A DNA stretch of 64,000 bases, from the NCBI GenBank assembly GCA_030323885.1, contig CM059196.1:41013798-41077797 (forward strand), in the 5' to 3' direction. The position numbers and the translations under genes are program-made. This document shows positions 1 to 11,400 of the stretch, one piece after another (position 1 is the first letter of the stretch; each line of letters begins with the position of its first letter). The notes beneath the pieces were generated by a model. That model searched no databases and was not told the origin of the DNA. It worked only from the letters and a program-made list of their open reading frames with translations. The stretch comes from Branchipolynoe longqiensis. Its lineage: Eukaryota; Annelida; Polychaeta; Phyllodocida; Polynoidae.

Positions 1-164
1 TCCCCCTGAGCTTCTATACACCACGTGCGATTTATTACCAGTACCACGCTTGAGGGAATATGCGTACAGTGTACAACGTGGGAGAGTAGTAACCATGGTA
101 ATGGTTGCGTGTTAATTATAGCACTTATAGAGTATTCTAATAAAAGTCACAGAATGTCATATTC

Positions 165-357
165 ACTTAAACTGAAAAACTTGATGAGAGCATCACATTT
201 TCAAAACCAAAAATACTGACCTAAATTTGATCCTACATTTCCAACATGGATACCGTGTGCTTAAACAGCTGTTGCTGCATAGTAGGAAATGCGAATTTTA
301 TTTATTTTAATAGAACCTGTTACTGCTGAAGCCTATGCTGTCCTGAATTTTGATATG
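165..357 (+). mobile_element. MITE family A copy, 5' part, interrupted by DIRS-like insertion
   Basis: This is the left part of the TTAA-flanked MITE that recurs about 20 times in the window (family A; see the copy at 35347-35726). The block runs through the recognisable 'cattttcaaaaccaaaa' and 'aatagaacctgttactgctg' segments and stops abruptly at 357, where DIRS-like sequence begins. The family's usual right end, 'tatgcaactttaa', reappears at about 2627-2639. The retroelement therefore seems to sit inside this copy. Confidence 0.7.
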
Positions 358-1605
358 CATAGTAAAAGTAAGCACCACCAACAACTCACATCACACCACC
401 AGCAGAGCGCCCAGTGCTAATCCCCTGGCTGGGCCCGCCCAGACCACCACCACCACTGACACCACCTCGGATGTCACAACATCTGAGACCCCCATGCCCA
501 CCCCAACCCCACCAATCACCAGGGCAGGGGTGGGAGTCACCACAACACTCATCGGACCAACCTCCTGGAATGCTCTTCTAAAAGGATACCACGATGGTGA
601 ACTCGTGGACTTCCTCGAGTTCGGATGGGCAGCCGACTATACCAGCGACGAGCCCCCCATACCAATGACAACCAACCACGCTGAAGACCCGGACCATCTT
701 CAATGAATAGAGAGATACGTATGGAAGGAGCTCGAGCATGGAGCACTCCTCAGTCCCTTCCCCAAGCCACCATTAACCCCCTGGGCCCAGACAAGCCCCA
801 TGATGACTCATCCGAAGAAGAACACCGACGAGAGACGAGTCATCGTGGACCTGAGCTACCCCAGGGGAGCCAGCATTAACGATGGAATCAGGAAGGGGTA
901 CTTCCAAGGGAGGCCTACCACCTACACCCTTCCGGGCATCATGGACCTGGCTGCGGAATTCACCAGGCTCGGCCAGGACTGCTACATCTGGTCAGCAGAC
1001 CTGGCCCGAGCCTACCGGCAGCTCAGGGCATGCCCCCTGTCAGTATCCCTCCTGGGCATCACCCTCGACTCCAAGGTCTACTTCGACATTGCCTCCGCCT
1101 TCGGATGCAGGACATCATCAATGGCCCGCATCCACACCACCAACGTGGTGGTATACTTCCTCTGATGTCGCATCCACTTCGCCCTCTGCTACCTCGACGA
1201 CTTCGTCGGGGTAGCACTCACAAAGCAAGCAGCAACCGTAGCCTACACTGACATGCTCGAGCTCGCTTACGAGCTCGGACTGGCCCTCTCCCCAGCCAAA
1301 TGCACCCCCCTGACACATAACTTGAGTGGCTGGGATACGAGGTATGCACCCAGCAGATGACAGTGAGGATACCAGACGACAAGCTCTCCGATATCGTTGC
1401 CGAGTGCCGCGATCTTGCAAGCAACCCAAAGATCACACACTTCCACCTCCAGTACGTTGTCGGGTGCCTCCAACACATTGCCCGCTGTGTGGCGCCCACT
1501 AGGAGGTTCATGAACCACATCCTCTCTACACGCCGTGACACCCCTCTCACCGGAAAGCACATGGTCACAGTCAAATTAATAAGAGACCTCGCATGGTTCG
1601 CCGAC
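350..1605 (+). pseudogene. Decayed reverse transcriptase of the DIRS-like element
   Basis: The pre-RT part reads WNALLKGYHDGELV, a motif typical of DIRS polyproteins. Downstream in the same frame, after a stop at 704-706, come RRVIVDLSYPRGASIND and an SADLARAYRQL block, which match RT motifs. The catalytic box reads CYLDDFVGV near 1189-1210, just after a second in-frame stop at 1163-1165. The frame then shifts by about 1315 and resumes as DDKLSDIVAECRDLA and further thumb and connection sequence to 1605. Several stops and a frameshift make this a pseudogene. Confidence 0.75.
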
Positions 1606-1659
1606 TAAACCAGGACCACCAACGGCATCGTCCTGCTCCGGCCACCGGCCAAGGCACGT

Positions 1660-1908
1660 TAGGTCATCAAGTGCGACTTGTCCCTCCTCGCCGGCGGCGC
1701 CCACTCCGAAGCAGGCTACTACACCGAAGAATACCCCGTCGACTACCTCACCAGTGGCCACCACATCAATTGTCTCGAGGACCTCAACCTGGTCATCGCC
1801 ATCGAAGCCCTCTCCTCGCTCAGGCCTCAAGACTATGGCATCCGAGTCAATACAGACAACCAAGTGTCCCAGTCTGTTTTGACCACCGGGGCGGCCCAGG
1901 ACTGCTAA
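1660..1908 (+). pseudogene. RNase H-like fragment of the DIRS-like element
   Basis: The open block begins VIKCDLSLLAGGAHS and contains NCLEDLNLVIAIEAL and VNTDNQVSQSVL. This is the usual pattern of a DIRS RNase H: an Asp near the start, a Glu in the helix, and an Asp in the DNQ strand. It is fused by deletion to the recombinase C-terminus downstream. Confidence 0.65.
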
Positions 1909-2163
1909 GCCACCACCCACACCACACCGAAGTGCCGGCATTCCTACTTCCGGATGGCGAGCCCCTGACCGCCATAATGCTCACTTCCACTCTGAGAGCC
2001 GCTCTCGCCGCCGGACGACACCCGGCATCCCGATCCTACACCCTCCACAGCATCTGGCGCGGCGGCGCCCAGGCATGCGCCAAGGCCGGCACCCCAATCG
2101 ACGACCTCCAGCAGCCCGGCAACTGGCGATAGACAGCCATCCACACCTACGTCCCCAAGGCCG
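1905..2163 (+). pseudogene. Tyrosine recombinase C-terminus of the DIRS-like element
   Basis: The frame reads YTLHSIWRGGAQACAKAG, then LQQPGNWR, a stop, then TAIHTYVPK. This matches the end of DIRS-type YR domains: an HxxR-like motif, the GxW motif, and the nucleophilic Tyr. A stop lies between the GNWR motif and the Tyr. The N-terminal catalytic Arg region is absent. Confidence 0.7.
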
Positions 2164-2194
2164 CATTCTCCTCAGCGACCCCGGCTCTGATGCG

Positions 2195-2632
2195 ATGATC
2201 TTTGACCTGATGACCTTATTCGACGTTACTCTTATACACTTGACTTTCTCTTGAATAAAGTCCATGTCATATGATCTCTTGTTTGTGTTGTAATTATGCA
2301 TGGTGGCTCACCACCATGGGTAATTTGCATGCAAACAAGGGGTCTCTCTGCAGTGGCGCCACCTGGGTTCGATCTCATCCACCAACACCGCCCCCTGTCG
2401 GAATTCCTGCGAACCACCATCAACACTACGCCTCCAGATGCCGGACCGACAACAACCACCTGACTCAGTCGCCCACCCACCACTACAATGAGACGCAGTT
2501 AAAGCGATAGGGTTGAGAGCCTGATTTGATGAACTTTGACCTGATGACCTTATTCGACGTCACTCTTATACACTTGACCTTCTCTTGAATAAAGTCCATG
2601 TCATATGATCTCTTGTTTGTGTCGTAATTATG
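2195..2632. repeat. Direct repeat pair at the 3' end of the DIRS-like element
   Basis: About 100 bp starting 'tttgacctgatgaccttatt' occurs at 2195-2297 and again at 2535-2632 with only a few changes. The copies flank about 240 bp of C-rich sequence. This resembles the split direct repeats of Ngaro/PAT-type elements. Each copy contains AATAAA ('gaataaagtc'), a possible polyadenylation signal. Confidence 0.65.
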
Positions 2633-2639
2633 CAACTTT

Positions 2640-3225
2640 AATCGCATGCTAAATTAAAGAGAATTAACTTTATATCAGGCTGTGGCATTTTGCTCTTCCT
2701 GTCATCCCATCTATGAAGTTATTTAATGCTTTTTTTTGCTCTTTAAAAGAATTCTTTATTTCTATAAACCTTAGAGCTTCCTTTGATTGAAACATGACTT
2801 TAACATGTAACATGGGCTAAGGTGCCCTTTAGAAGACAGAAAATATATGTTGTATAATAACTTATGCAAATATAAATTATCTAACGTTGTGAACTATATA
2901 TCATGTTATTCCTGATGCCGCTGCTGGTGCCCCCTCCGGCGTTCAACATCCTTTCAACTTCCATACGGACTGTGTCAGTTAGAGCCACATATTATATTAT
3001 ATATAGTATATTAAATTTCCTCCAGTGTGTGTCGCAAGGAGGGCGCCTGCCCACATATTACCCAGACAGCTGGTGGGGGGTACTCCACCAATGCTCCACA
3101 GAGGAAATATAACGTGTACATGTTACCCTTGTATTTATACTCGTATAATGCGTTATGTATCATTGATATATATAATATATATATAGATAGATAATTTCAA
3201 AGGCGCATTTGGGCAGGTCGTACTT
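2640..3225. other. AT-rich stretch, nothing recognised
   Basis: No gene or known repeat was recognised here. There is a short palindromic AT run near 3165-3185. Confidence 0.4.
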
Positions 3226-3227
3226 AA

Positions 3228-3490
3228 TTTGCAACACTTAAAAATGTATACTTGTCACTTCCTAGCCAGGTGCTTGGTATTAATAAGATGATAGGGCAAG
3301 GACTGGTTGGCTCGGTGTCAGGATAATGTGACTGAGTGGGATATCAGGTCATGGTCTTGGCAGCCTGATTTCCCAGTGGGACAGCACCAAAAGGTTGCCA
3401 TGAGTGTGCACTGTCACAAGTCGGTACCAGTCCTGATATAACCTTAGATGTTGTCAGGATGTAAAACTCAAACAACCAACCAACCTATAT
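3228..3490 (+). mobile_element. tRNA-derived SINE (family 1), 5'-truncated
   Basis: This matches the body and tail of the SINE at 34503-34837: 'ggcaaggactggttggctc', 'gtgactgagtgggatatcag', and the tail 'gatataaccttagatgttg'. The tRNA-like head is missing, as expected for incomplete reverse transcription or decay. Confidence 0.75.
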
Positions 3491-3894
3491 ATAACTATGC
3501 CTGCAGTCAACGAATGTCGTCTGCTGTGGCGAACGTAACCATAGTTTCATTCAGTTCACTGTGTTGACATCGTTAAAAAGGGGGAAAACACAAAACTTGG
3601 TGATTCTAAAAAGAACCCCATGAAATTGAAAACACATACAAAACACACCAATAAATAAACGCAATTTTGAATAAATTCTCATTTACTTAAATAAATTCGC
3701 CTAAATAATAATAAAAACTATAATAGTTACAATAAAAACAATTAAAAGAATTAAACAAAACAAAAACAAAAAGCTGCTCATGGCTGCGTGCAGTAGTTAG
3801 ATGTAAACTAGGGAATGAAATTGTGATTTTTGATGTCGTCACGGAAACCTCAAAGTTGCATAATCCGATGGCTTTCAGTTTCTGTCATTTAAAA

Positions 3895-4080
3895 ATATAT
3901 AAACATTATGTTAATCGCAGCAGAGGGAGGGGGAGACCAAGAACATCATGGTTTACAAATATTTCACAGTGGACAGGCTTGAATTATTCACAGTCTATCA
4001 GAACAGCACAACATCGGGACAAGTGGAGAACCATTGCATCCAACCCTCGACTAGAGGATGGAACTATTGATTGATTGATG
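3895..4080 (+). mobile_element. LINE 3' fragment (reverse transcriptase C-terminus)
   Basis: The frame reads RGRGRPRTSWFTNISQWTG, then DKWRTIASNP, and ends DGTID before a stop. The RGRPRTSW...WTG...R..WR pattern is typical of the C-terminal end of many non-LTR reverse transcriptases. It is followed by a short TTGA/TGAT repeat, as at RTE-type 3' ends. It is a 5'-truncated dead copy. Confidence 0.6.
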
Positions 4081-4589
4081 TTAATCGTTATAATCCACTT
4101 TTCTTTATTTTGAAATAAGCTTTATTTTGTTAGGGTTCAATTTGGAGATATTTGAAATAGAAAGATGCAAATTTAATTTTGGCATGACTCCTAAATTCTG
4201 GACACTATAGAATCCAGCAGGGACTGGTTCTTTTAAATTGACTTATTATTATTATACATCTATAGGCAGCGGAAAATACACTTTGTTTCTTATTTTAATA
4301 TTGATTATTGCTATTTGATCGGTTCTTGAATGTTCATGTTCTATATACTGCTGCTCCTTGTGCTGCGGAGCTGTGCTGCTTCATGTGCTGCGGTCCTGCG
4401 CTGGCCTATATAAGCAGCTGCTGGGCGTTTGACTCGTCCCACTCTTCATAATTTTCCTTTTACGGTACGGGGTTCCCGAGCCATTGGTCGATATGCTGAT
4501 ATATAAAGTTGCCAATCCATTACTATCTTGTTTCTTCCTTTGTCATTTGTAGCCGGAACCTATATGTAGCAATAAGTCTCTAAGTGTAC

Positions 4590-4690
4590 ATGTATCTAAA
4601 TTGAATATGTAGAATCAAAGCTAGCGCCGTATCTTGATTTAGGAAATGGGATGCTTTCATCGGACTATACAGTTTTAATTTCAAATGACA
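4590..4690 (-). mobile_element. MITE family A fragment
   Basis: The stretch ending 'tgctttcatcggactatac' matches the inverted right end of the TTAA MITE family A. Confidence 0.5.
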
Positions 4691-5051
4691 TTTAACTTTG
4701 CATAATAGAAAGTATCGTGATGCTGCTGGTGATGATGGTGATAATAATGATGATGTAATAGAAAGCATGGTGGTTGATTTGATTTAATCATTTTAATTGC
4801 TCTGGAAAGTTATGTCTAAAAATAAAAAGTATCTTCAATATAAAAATTGATAACTTGTATCGATACTTGTGCAACAGACACAGTTCTGATATTATTCAAT
4901 AATGGTCCTCCCTCTGCCCCCTACTTCTGACGTGCCAACACACCAGGTCACATCGTGAGGCATGCCGCAGGGACCAGCGAGCACGGCACACGCAGCGCAC
5001 CTAGTGAGCTGTGTGGGAACATTCACTCACACCCATATTATTTATATGTTC

Positions 5052-5365
5052 TCTGTGGCGGAGTGGTTAGAGTGTCTGACTTTTTTCTAGGTCAGACTCC
5101 TAATCTGAAGGCCAGTGGTTCAATTCCCTGTGGCCCCCACCTCTGCCAATTTGAATTTCCACCACTGTGTAGAACTTACAGCGTCATCAAGGGCTTGCTC
5201 TCATACCATGTCTATGTGGTGTGGGAGGTTAAAAATCCCTAGGCTCGGTAAAAGTGTAGGCTCTGGCTTTCTATCAACAAACTGTATAATGGTGAAAACA
5301 AGTCTATTCAGGCTCATCCATGATAGGCAGTATAAATCTTCAAGGAAAAAATTTATTTATATCTG
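5052..5365 (+). mobile_element. tRNA-derived SINE (family 2)
   Basis: The head resembles a class II (Leu/Ser-like) tRNA. It has an A box ('gcggagtggttagagtgtct') and a B box ('ggttcaattcc'), followed by about 200 bp of unique body. A clear reverse-orientation copy lies at 41660-41965, matching over head, body and end. Poly-A-like sequence follows near 5345. It is not a working tRNA gene, because the head runs straight into the body. Confidence 0.75.
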
Positions 5366-5417
5366 TCTTCAAAAACTGGATTGAAATCATTATTTTTAAA
5401 AAACCACGATATATTAA

Positions 5418-5600
5418 AGATGCATACTCCGATGGTTAAAACAACATTTCATGTTTTTAAGTTGAATACATCAGGTCGACAAATAGTATAAGTTACTCAA
5501 CTTTAGTTCGGAGTAACGTGTGACTAACTTTGGAGATGTTAAGAGTGCAACAATGCACAATTATTTGTGCATGCACACCAGTTGAGGCTAAGTGCAAAAT
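5418..5600 (-). mobile_element. MITE family A variant, truncated
   Basis: It starts at TTAA plus 'agatgcatactccgatgg' and continues with a variant interior. The phrase 'tgcacaccagttgaggc' is shared with copies at about 25462 and 46830. The far end is not recognisable. Confidence 0.55.
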
Positions 5601-5804
5601 GCCATTGATGCGTTAACTAGGTCATGCTGAATGAAGTCAGCGAGTTGTAGTATTCTTAAGGGGGGAATTCCTAATGAAATAATGAATGAGAACATGGGAT
5701 ACCAAAGTGTAGGCTGAAATTAGTCAACTTCCTGATACTTTGTGTGTATCAGCGGAGATCTTGCTTGAAACAAATCACAATCATCAATCAATAGGGTTCT
5801 AAAG

Positions 5805-5912
5805 TTGCATAACCTGATGAAATTATATTTTCAAAAACCCAAAAATCTACCTAGATGTGATCCTACCTATCCACCTTTAATACTAGTGCACTCAGTCATC
5901 ACTTCTTTGGGG
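5805..5912 (+). mobile_element. MITE family A fragment (left end)
   Basis: Left end 'aaagttgcataacctgatga', followed by the family's 'ttttcaaaaacccaaaa' and 'gatcctacctatcc'. It is truncated after about 105 bp. Confidence 0.6.
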
Positions 5913-6324
5913 TTACCCTTTAATAATGCTAAAACTCATCCACTTTGACCTGACCTAGTTACAGTGGTATACTGCTCTTGGTTTCAACTGGCCTGCATGC
6001 ATAAATTATACCGTATGATAATACTCCAATTATCCCCAAGGTTACTCCCAATTATCATAAAATAGACTCTGAACTAAAGTAGAGTGCATTAGGATCATCA
6101 ACCAGCTAGAAACTAGATAATATGTCTAGATTAAAACACTAATAACATATTACAAATGTTGACCATGTACACAAACATAAACGAAAACAAAATTTAAAAT
6201 ATTGGGAACTCCCCAATGTTTATAGAAATTATTGATAAAGGAAATTGATACATATAGATTCTGACCACTACTGCACTGCCATGAAAACAAGCGCATGCAC
6301 TTAAACGTTATGAGCAGAATGAAC

Positions 6325-6620
6325 AACCCAGCCAGCATTCCCAGCTGGGCCCTAGGTGGGCCCCACATGGGCAGCCCATCTGGGGCCCAGCTAAATTTGG
6401 CCACAGGCTCCAAGTAGGCCCCACCTGGGCTAGCCCAGGTGGGCGTATCTCAGATATTGAATATGTTCACTATATCTTAGACAAAATATGAATTTCTTTT
6501 TTTAAAGCCGGGAATCTAGCCCATGTGGGGCCCATTTCACGCCCACTTCAGAGCCCACCTGGAGCCCCTGCCCAGCTGTGCCCAGCTCGCCCATTGACAA
6601 CCCATGTAGGGCTCACCAGG
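6325..6620. repeat. GC-rich degenerate repeat of the GGGCCCACCTGGGC type
   Basis: Many partly palindromic copies of words such as 'tgggccc', 'cccagctgggc' and 'aggtgggc' occur, split by about 90 bp of AT-rich spacer near 6450-6515. The local composition is very different from the surroundings. The function and family are unknown to me. Confidence 0.6.
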
Positions 6621-7019
6621 GCAGGTTGGCTGGGAAACAATTGCTAAAAAAAAAACAGCACTGTGATATATTTTACTAACAAATATATTTATTTAAATTT
6701 AGACCCACAGATTAGGCAATTTTAAGTCAGATTGTCGAAGAATGTGCGGCGGGCATGTGAACTGAACAGAACTGCATCACTGTGGTGACTACTCAGGTGG
6801 TAATCAATCACGGTTGTTCCTGTGTGCCACGCTAGTGTCACCGGATGCGATACTTACTTGACCTCTTGGACGCTGTCCAAAAACTGGATGTGAATGATTG
6901 AGTTAGCAAGCCAAGAGTCCAGAGCCAACGACGTGGTCACTGCATCACGCTGTTCATTGTCTGCCCTGATATCCATACTAAGCAGCAGCATCTCCCAGCC
7001 ACCTCCACCCCTGATACGG

Positions 7020-8072
7020 TCAGAGCGACCTTCACCCATTCAAGGGTCAGGGCCACCACCAACTCTGGATGGGTTAGAACCACCATCACATCTGTATGGG
7101 TTTAAACCACCATAATATCTGTATGGGTTGAAACCACCATCATCTTCTTTTTAATTTGTTGTTATTGATATGGTACTTATTCTGCCCATAGCGTGTAAGC
7201 TGCCGTGAGGGTGCTCGTTTTCAACGCTGGACAGCTGTGATGTTTGTTTGTTTGTTTGTTGTTGTTTTACGTCCTAGCAACATCTAAGGTCATATCAGGA
7301 CGGGGTCAGCTGTGAGGAATGTTATGGTGTATGCCCAGGTTCCGGTTCCGGGTTGGTATCTGGGACATTTGTATGGGTTAGAACCTGAATCATGTCTGAA
7401 CGGGTTAGAACCACCATCCCATCTGTATGGGTTAGAACCCATGGGTTAGAATCAGAATCACGTCTGAATGAGTTAGACCCAGAATCACATTTAAATGGAT
7501 TATGACCAAAATCACATCTGAATTGGTTAGAATCTGAATCATATCTGAACGGGTTAGAACCACCATCCCATCTGTATGGGTTAGAACCAGAATCACGTCT
7601 GAATGAGTTAGACCCAGAATCACATTTAAATGGATTATGACCAAAATCACGTCTGAATTGGTTAGACCCAGAATCGCATCTAAATGGGTTAGAACCAAAA
7701 TCATGTCTGAACGGGTTAGAACTACCATCAGATTTGTATGGGTAATTAGAACCAGAATCAAGTCTGAATGAGTTAGAACCACCATCACATCTGTACGGGT
7801 TAGAACCACCATCACATCTATATATGTTAGATCTAGAATCACGTCTGAATGGGTTAGAACCAGAATCACGTCTGAACGGGTTAGAACTGCCATCAGATTT
7901 GTATGGGTTCGAACCAGAATCAAGTCTGAATAAGTTAGAACCACCATCACATCTGTACGGGATAGAACCACCATCACATCTGAATGGGTCACAATCACCA
8001 TCGCGTCTGTATGGGTTAGAACCAGAATCACGTCTGAATGGGTTAGAACCACCATCACATCTGAATGGGTTT
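7020..8072. repeat. 27-bp minisatellite, interrupted by a LINE tail
   Basis: Tandem units of 27 bp (sometimes with changes) follow the pattern 'gggttagaacc' plus '[a/g]..atca[c/t][a/g]tctg[t/a]a'. Because 27 is a multiple of three, open frames run through it on both strands; the longest is 208 codons on the minus strand (7432-8058). The array is interrupted at about 7145-7370 by an unrelated LINE 3' end. It ends 200 bp before the chitin-binding exon. Confidence 0.85.
7145..7372 (-). mobile_element. LINE 3' tail copy with nested SINE tail
   Basis: In reverse orientation this matches the 3' end of the LINE at 14265-17412. The shared phrase is 'tttcaacgctggacagctgtg', seen in the opposite sense at 17335-17360, and again at 13322-13478. 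A short SINE family 1 tail (about 7240-7305) is inserted into it. The SINE is flanked by the 9-bp direct repeat 'cagctgtga'. Confidence 0.7.
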
Positions 8073-8270
8073 TAACAAATAGAAGAGTGATATTAAACCG
8101 AGATATCTCTAATGTTGGGTTTTTATTGGCGTTACTTTCCTGTTATGGAGTAGTGCTTATTGACAGATGCATGTTCTTTGTCGGTAGTTAAGAGGCCCAA
8201 CTGTATGACTATGTCGATGTGCAGCAGAGTGTGGCTTTTCACCTGACCACTGTCTCTTCGACTCTTCCAG

Positions 8271-8407
8271 GTTACTGCCACGATTCGCGCATGCATACTG
8301 GCGTTTACGTCGACCCCTGGGATCCCTACTGTGGCTACATCCACTGTGATCAGAACGGAAAAGCGACCCGCCACTACTGTGAGAAGGGGTCATGGACCGG
8401 CTTCAAG
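8271..8407 (+). CDS. Chitin-binding gene, exon carrying Cys 1-4
   Basis: The acceptor is 'gactcttccag' at 8260-8270 and the donor is AAG|GTATGC at 8408. It is 137 nt, entering in phase 1 and leaving in phase 0. It encodes the first four cysteines of the CBM14 domain and the conserved aromatic/DP segment. Confidence 0.75.
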
Positions 8408-11400
8408 GTATGCTTGTTTGTTGTGGTTTTATATCCTTGCAACATCTAAGGTCATAGGTCATATTAGGACGGGTACCGACATGTGACAGTGCACACTTAT
8501 AACTTTATCATGCTGCCCCGCCACAGGCACTATGGCGTGATATCCGACTCATTAACATTATCCTGATATTGAGCAGCCAGCCATTGCCCTATATTATTAA
8601 TCCTGCGCACCAGGCTATATAGCGACACTTATTGAATAATGTAAAATAAATATATTAGATTAATCGTAATAAGCTAATTTGCCTTAGCTTGTACCAACTT
8701 ATATTATAAATGGAAAACGTTTCAGATTTGTTTAATGAAAACATGTCAAATAAATTTGGTAGTATGCACACTAGAATATTGGACATCATAAGCTTGCATT
8801 ACTTTCAACATTGACTGGATATTCATTCTTAAATAAGTGCATCAGTATCTAAGTTTGATATGTATAATCAATATCTAGGTAAATTCTTGTGTTTAAAAAA
8901 AAAAAAGCTATGCTTTTATCGGATTATGCAAATTTAATTAATAATTGTACATTATTGATTCAAATATAAACCAGTTCACCTCTACCACTGCCCGTCCTGA
9001 TATCACCTTAGATGTTGCCAGGACGTACAACTCCCACAACCAACCAACCTCTACTACTGCATTGAACCAGATCAGCCTACTCTATCTCTAGAGACGAGAC
9101 CTCAACGACTATTTTAGTTGTCATTTGGTTTGTTTGTTGTTGTTTTACGTCCTAGCAACAACTAAGGTCATATCAGAACGGTGTTGTCATTTGGAATTCG
9201 ATTGCATAAGAATCCCGTTATAGAGGTAATACCTATAGTGTTAGAGTCAGTAATACCTATAGTGTTAGAGCCATTATAGAGGTAATACCTATAGTGTCGT
9301 ACATGTATTTTTAAAGACATGTTCCCAAGCAAATCAACTGTCCACGAATTCATGTACTCCTAAAATCAACATATAACATGAGCAAAGCACCTAGATTGCA
9401 TGAGTCATAAAAACGAGTTTGTTAATAGATACTTAAATGGTACTTAATTTGCAACATAAATTCACAAAGCTCCAGTAGGCCTACTACTAATGGTCTCTTC
9501 AATATTTTGATCATTTAGGTGAGAGTGTATGTACTAATTACGATAGTACACCCTAATTATATATATACACCCTTGATCCTTGCCATATAAAATGAAACCT
9601 AAAGGATGGCCAAATGAGTTGATCACTCGCTTCCAATGTGGCAGGTTATGGATTCAGACCCTGACCGAGTGAAACCAATGACTTAAACAATAAGAATTAT
9701 ACTTGATGATACCTAACCTAGTACTTGGCATTATCAGGGATAGGGGAATGTAGATCATAAGCAGTGTGCTTCTTTCATTCTCCTTTTCTTCATCCACTGT
9801 AATTAAGTTTGATGGGAATTGTAACTGTATATAATGAGGATATTGAAATAAACTTGATTGAATTGAATTGACTAGGGCATTAACACTTTGAGAGCTTTGT
9901 TTGCGTGTTTCTGCAGGCAACTTCCCATGGACGCCAGACTATGTGTTGGCGTCCACTGAAGCTGGCAGAAAATGGACGCTGCACCATGTCTACGTTCAAC
10001 CCTCAGATGTGCCGCAAGGCTGAGTGGGTGGTCGACTATAACAATAAGGTGAGGACAAGTGAGTTGGCTGCTACAGTCAGGATTACTGAGGTGTCAAATA
10101 CAGCAGTAAAGTAGGGATCATTGAGTTGTCAACTACACCAGTAAAGTAGGGATTATTGAGTTGTCAGCTACAGCAATAATGTGGGGCATCATTGAGTTGT
10201 CAGCTACACAGGTAAAGTAGTGATTATTGAGTTGTCAGCTACAGCAATAAAGTGGGGATCATTGAGTTGTCAACTACACCGTTAAAGTAGGGATCATTGA
10301 GTTGTCAGCTGCAGCAATAAAGTGGGGGATCATTGAGTTGCCAGCTACACCGGTAAAGTAGGGATCATTGAGTTGTCAGCTACACCAGTAAAGTAGGGAT
10401 TATCGAGTTATTAGATACAACAGTAGACCTAGAGTATGGACTGTTGAATTGTCAGCTACAACAGTAACATATGGATTATTGAGTTGTCAGCTACACCAGT
10501 AAAGTAGGGATCACTGAGTTGTCAGCTACTGCAGTAAAGTAGGGATTATTAAATTATCGACTACATCAACTGAATTGTTGAATTGTCAGCTACGACAATA
10601 AATGATAAGGTAAAGATCAGTGAACTCTCAACTTCAATTGTAAGGTAAAGCTCAGTAGACTGTCGACTACAAAAGTAAAATGAAGACTAGTGGGCTATCA
10701 CATTCAACAGTAACGTAAAGATTGTCGGATTTTCAATCAAGAAATCATAGAAATCGATGGGTTAGTAACTGTAATCTAAAGCTGTGTTTACACGGGCAAA
10801 TGTAAAACGATCTAGACAAAGCGATTTATATGAAGCGATGTAGTGGCGCGTTTACATGCAATTAGTTTGAAGGCGGGAATCGATATCTGCGCATGAGCAA
10901 GTCCATACGAACCAGTGCCAGTTTCAGTTAGTCGACATCGCCAGTAGAGAGTGGGTTCGACCTAGATCTGTATGGACTGAATCGTATTGGTTTGGAATGG
11001 TCAAAACTTCTGCTGGGCAGTGAAACCCTAAAAATAAATGATGAAAAAAATATCTGTGCACAGCTAGCGGTTTCACAGACTAAATTCTATAATATGCGCT
11101 TTTGATTGACCGGAAAGTCAACAAACTAAGGTCTCCACTGCGCATGCGTGTCGACGCGCTTAAGCTAGATCGCTTCATCTATACTACCTCACAAGGTGGT
11201 TTACATCTACCAATTTATATGAATCGATTCAGCCCTAAAACACCACAGTGTCGCATTTACACGGCAAATGTAAATCGATCTAGGCAAGTGGTTTTATATG
11301 AAGCGTTTTAACTCGCCCGTGTAAACACGGCTTAATATCTAGTCTGGGAACACTTGGCGAGATTAATAATTTCAGATGGTACACCGGAAGTGCTTTAATA

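Larger units (their letters stand above)
358..2631 (+). mobile_element. DIRS-like tyrosine-recombinase retrotransposon, internally deleted and decayed
   Basis: Translated blocks follow the DIRS/Ngaro order. First comes a pre-RT region, then a reverse transcriptase, an RNase H-like block, and the C-terminal end of a tyrosine recombinase (about 1905-2160). The recombinase end shows an HSIWRGG motif, a GNWR motif and a candidate nucleophile Tyr in HTYVPK. The reading frame is broken by stops near 704 and 1163, a frameshift near 1315, stops near 1605-1660, and a deletion near 1900 that removes most of the recombinase. A direct repeat of about 100 bp (2195-2297 and 2535-2632) flanks a short segment, as in split-direct-repeat elements. 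It is not functional. Confidence 0.8.

Noticed and set aside
7432..8058. 208-codon minus-strand ORF.
   Set aside because: It lies wholly in the 27-bp minisatellite, and its open state follows from the unit length. Kept only as a low-interest finding.
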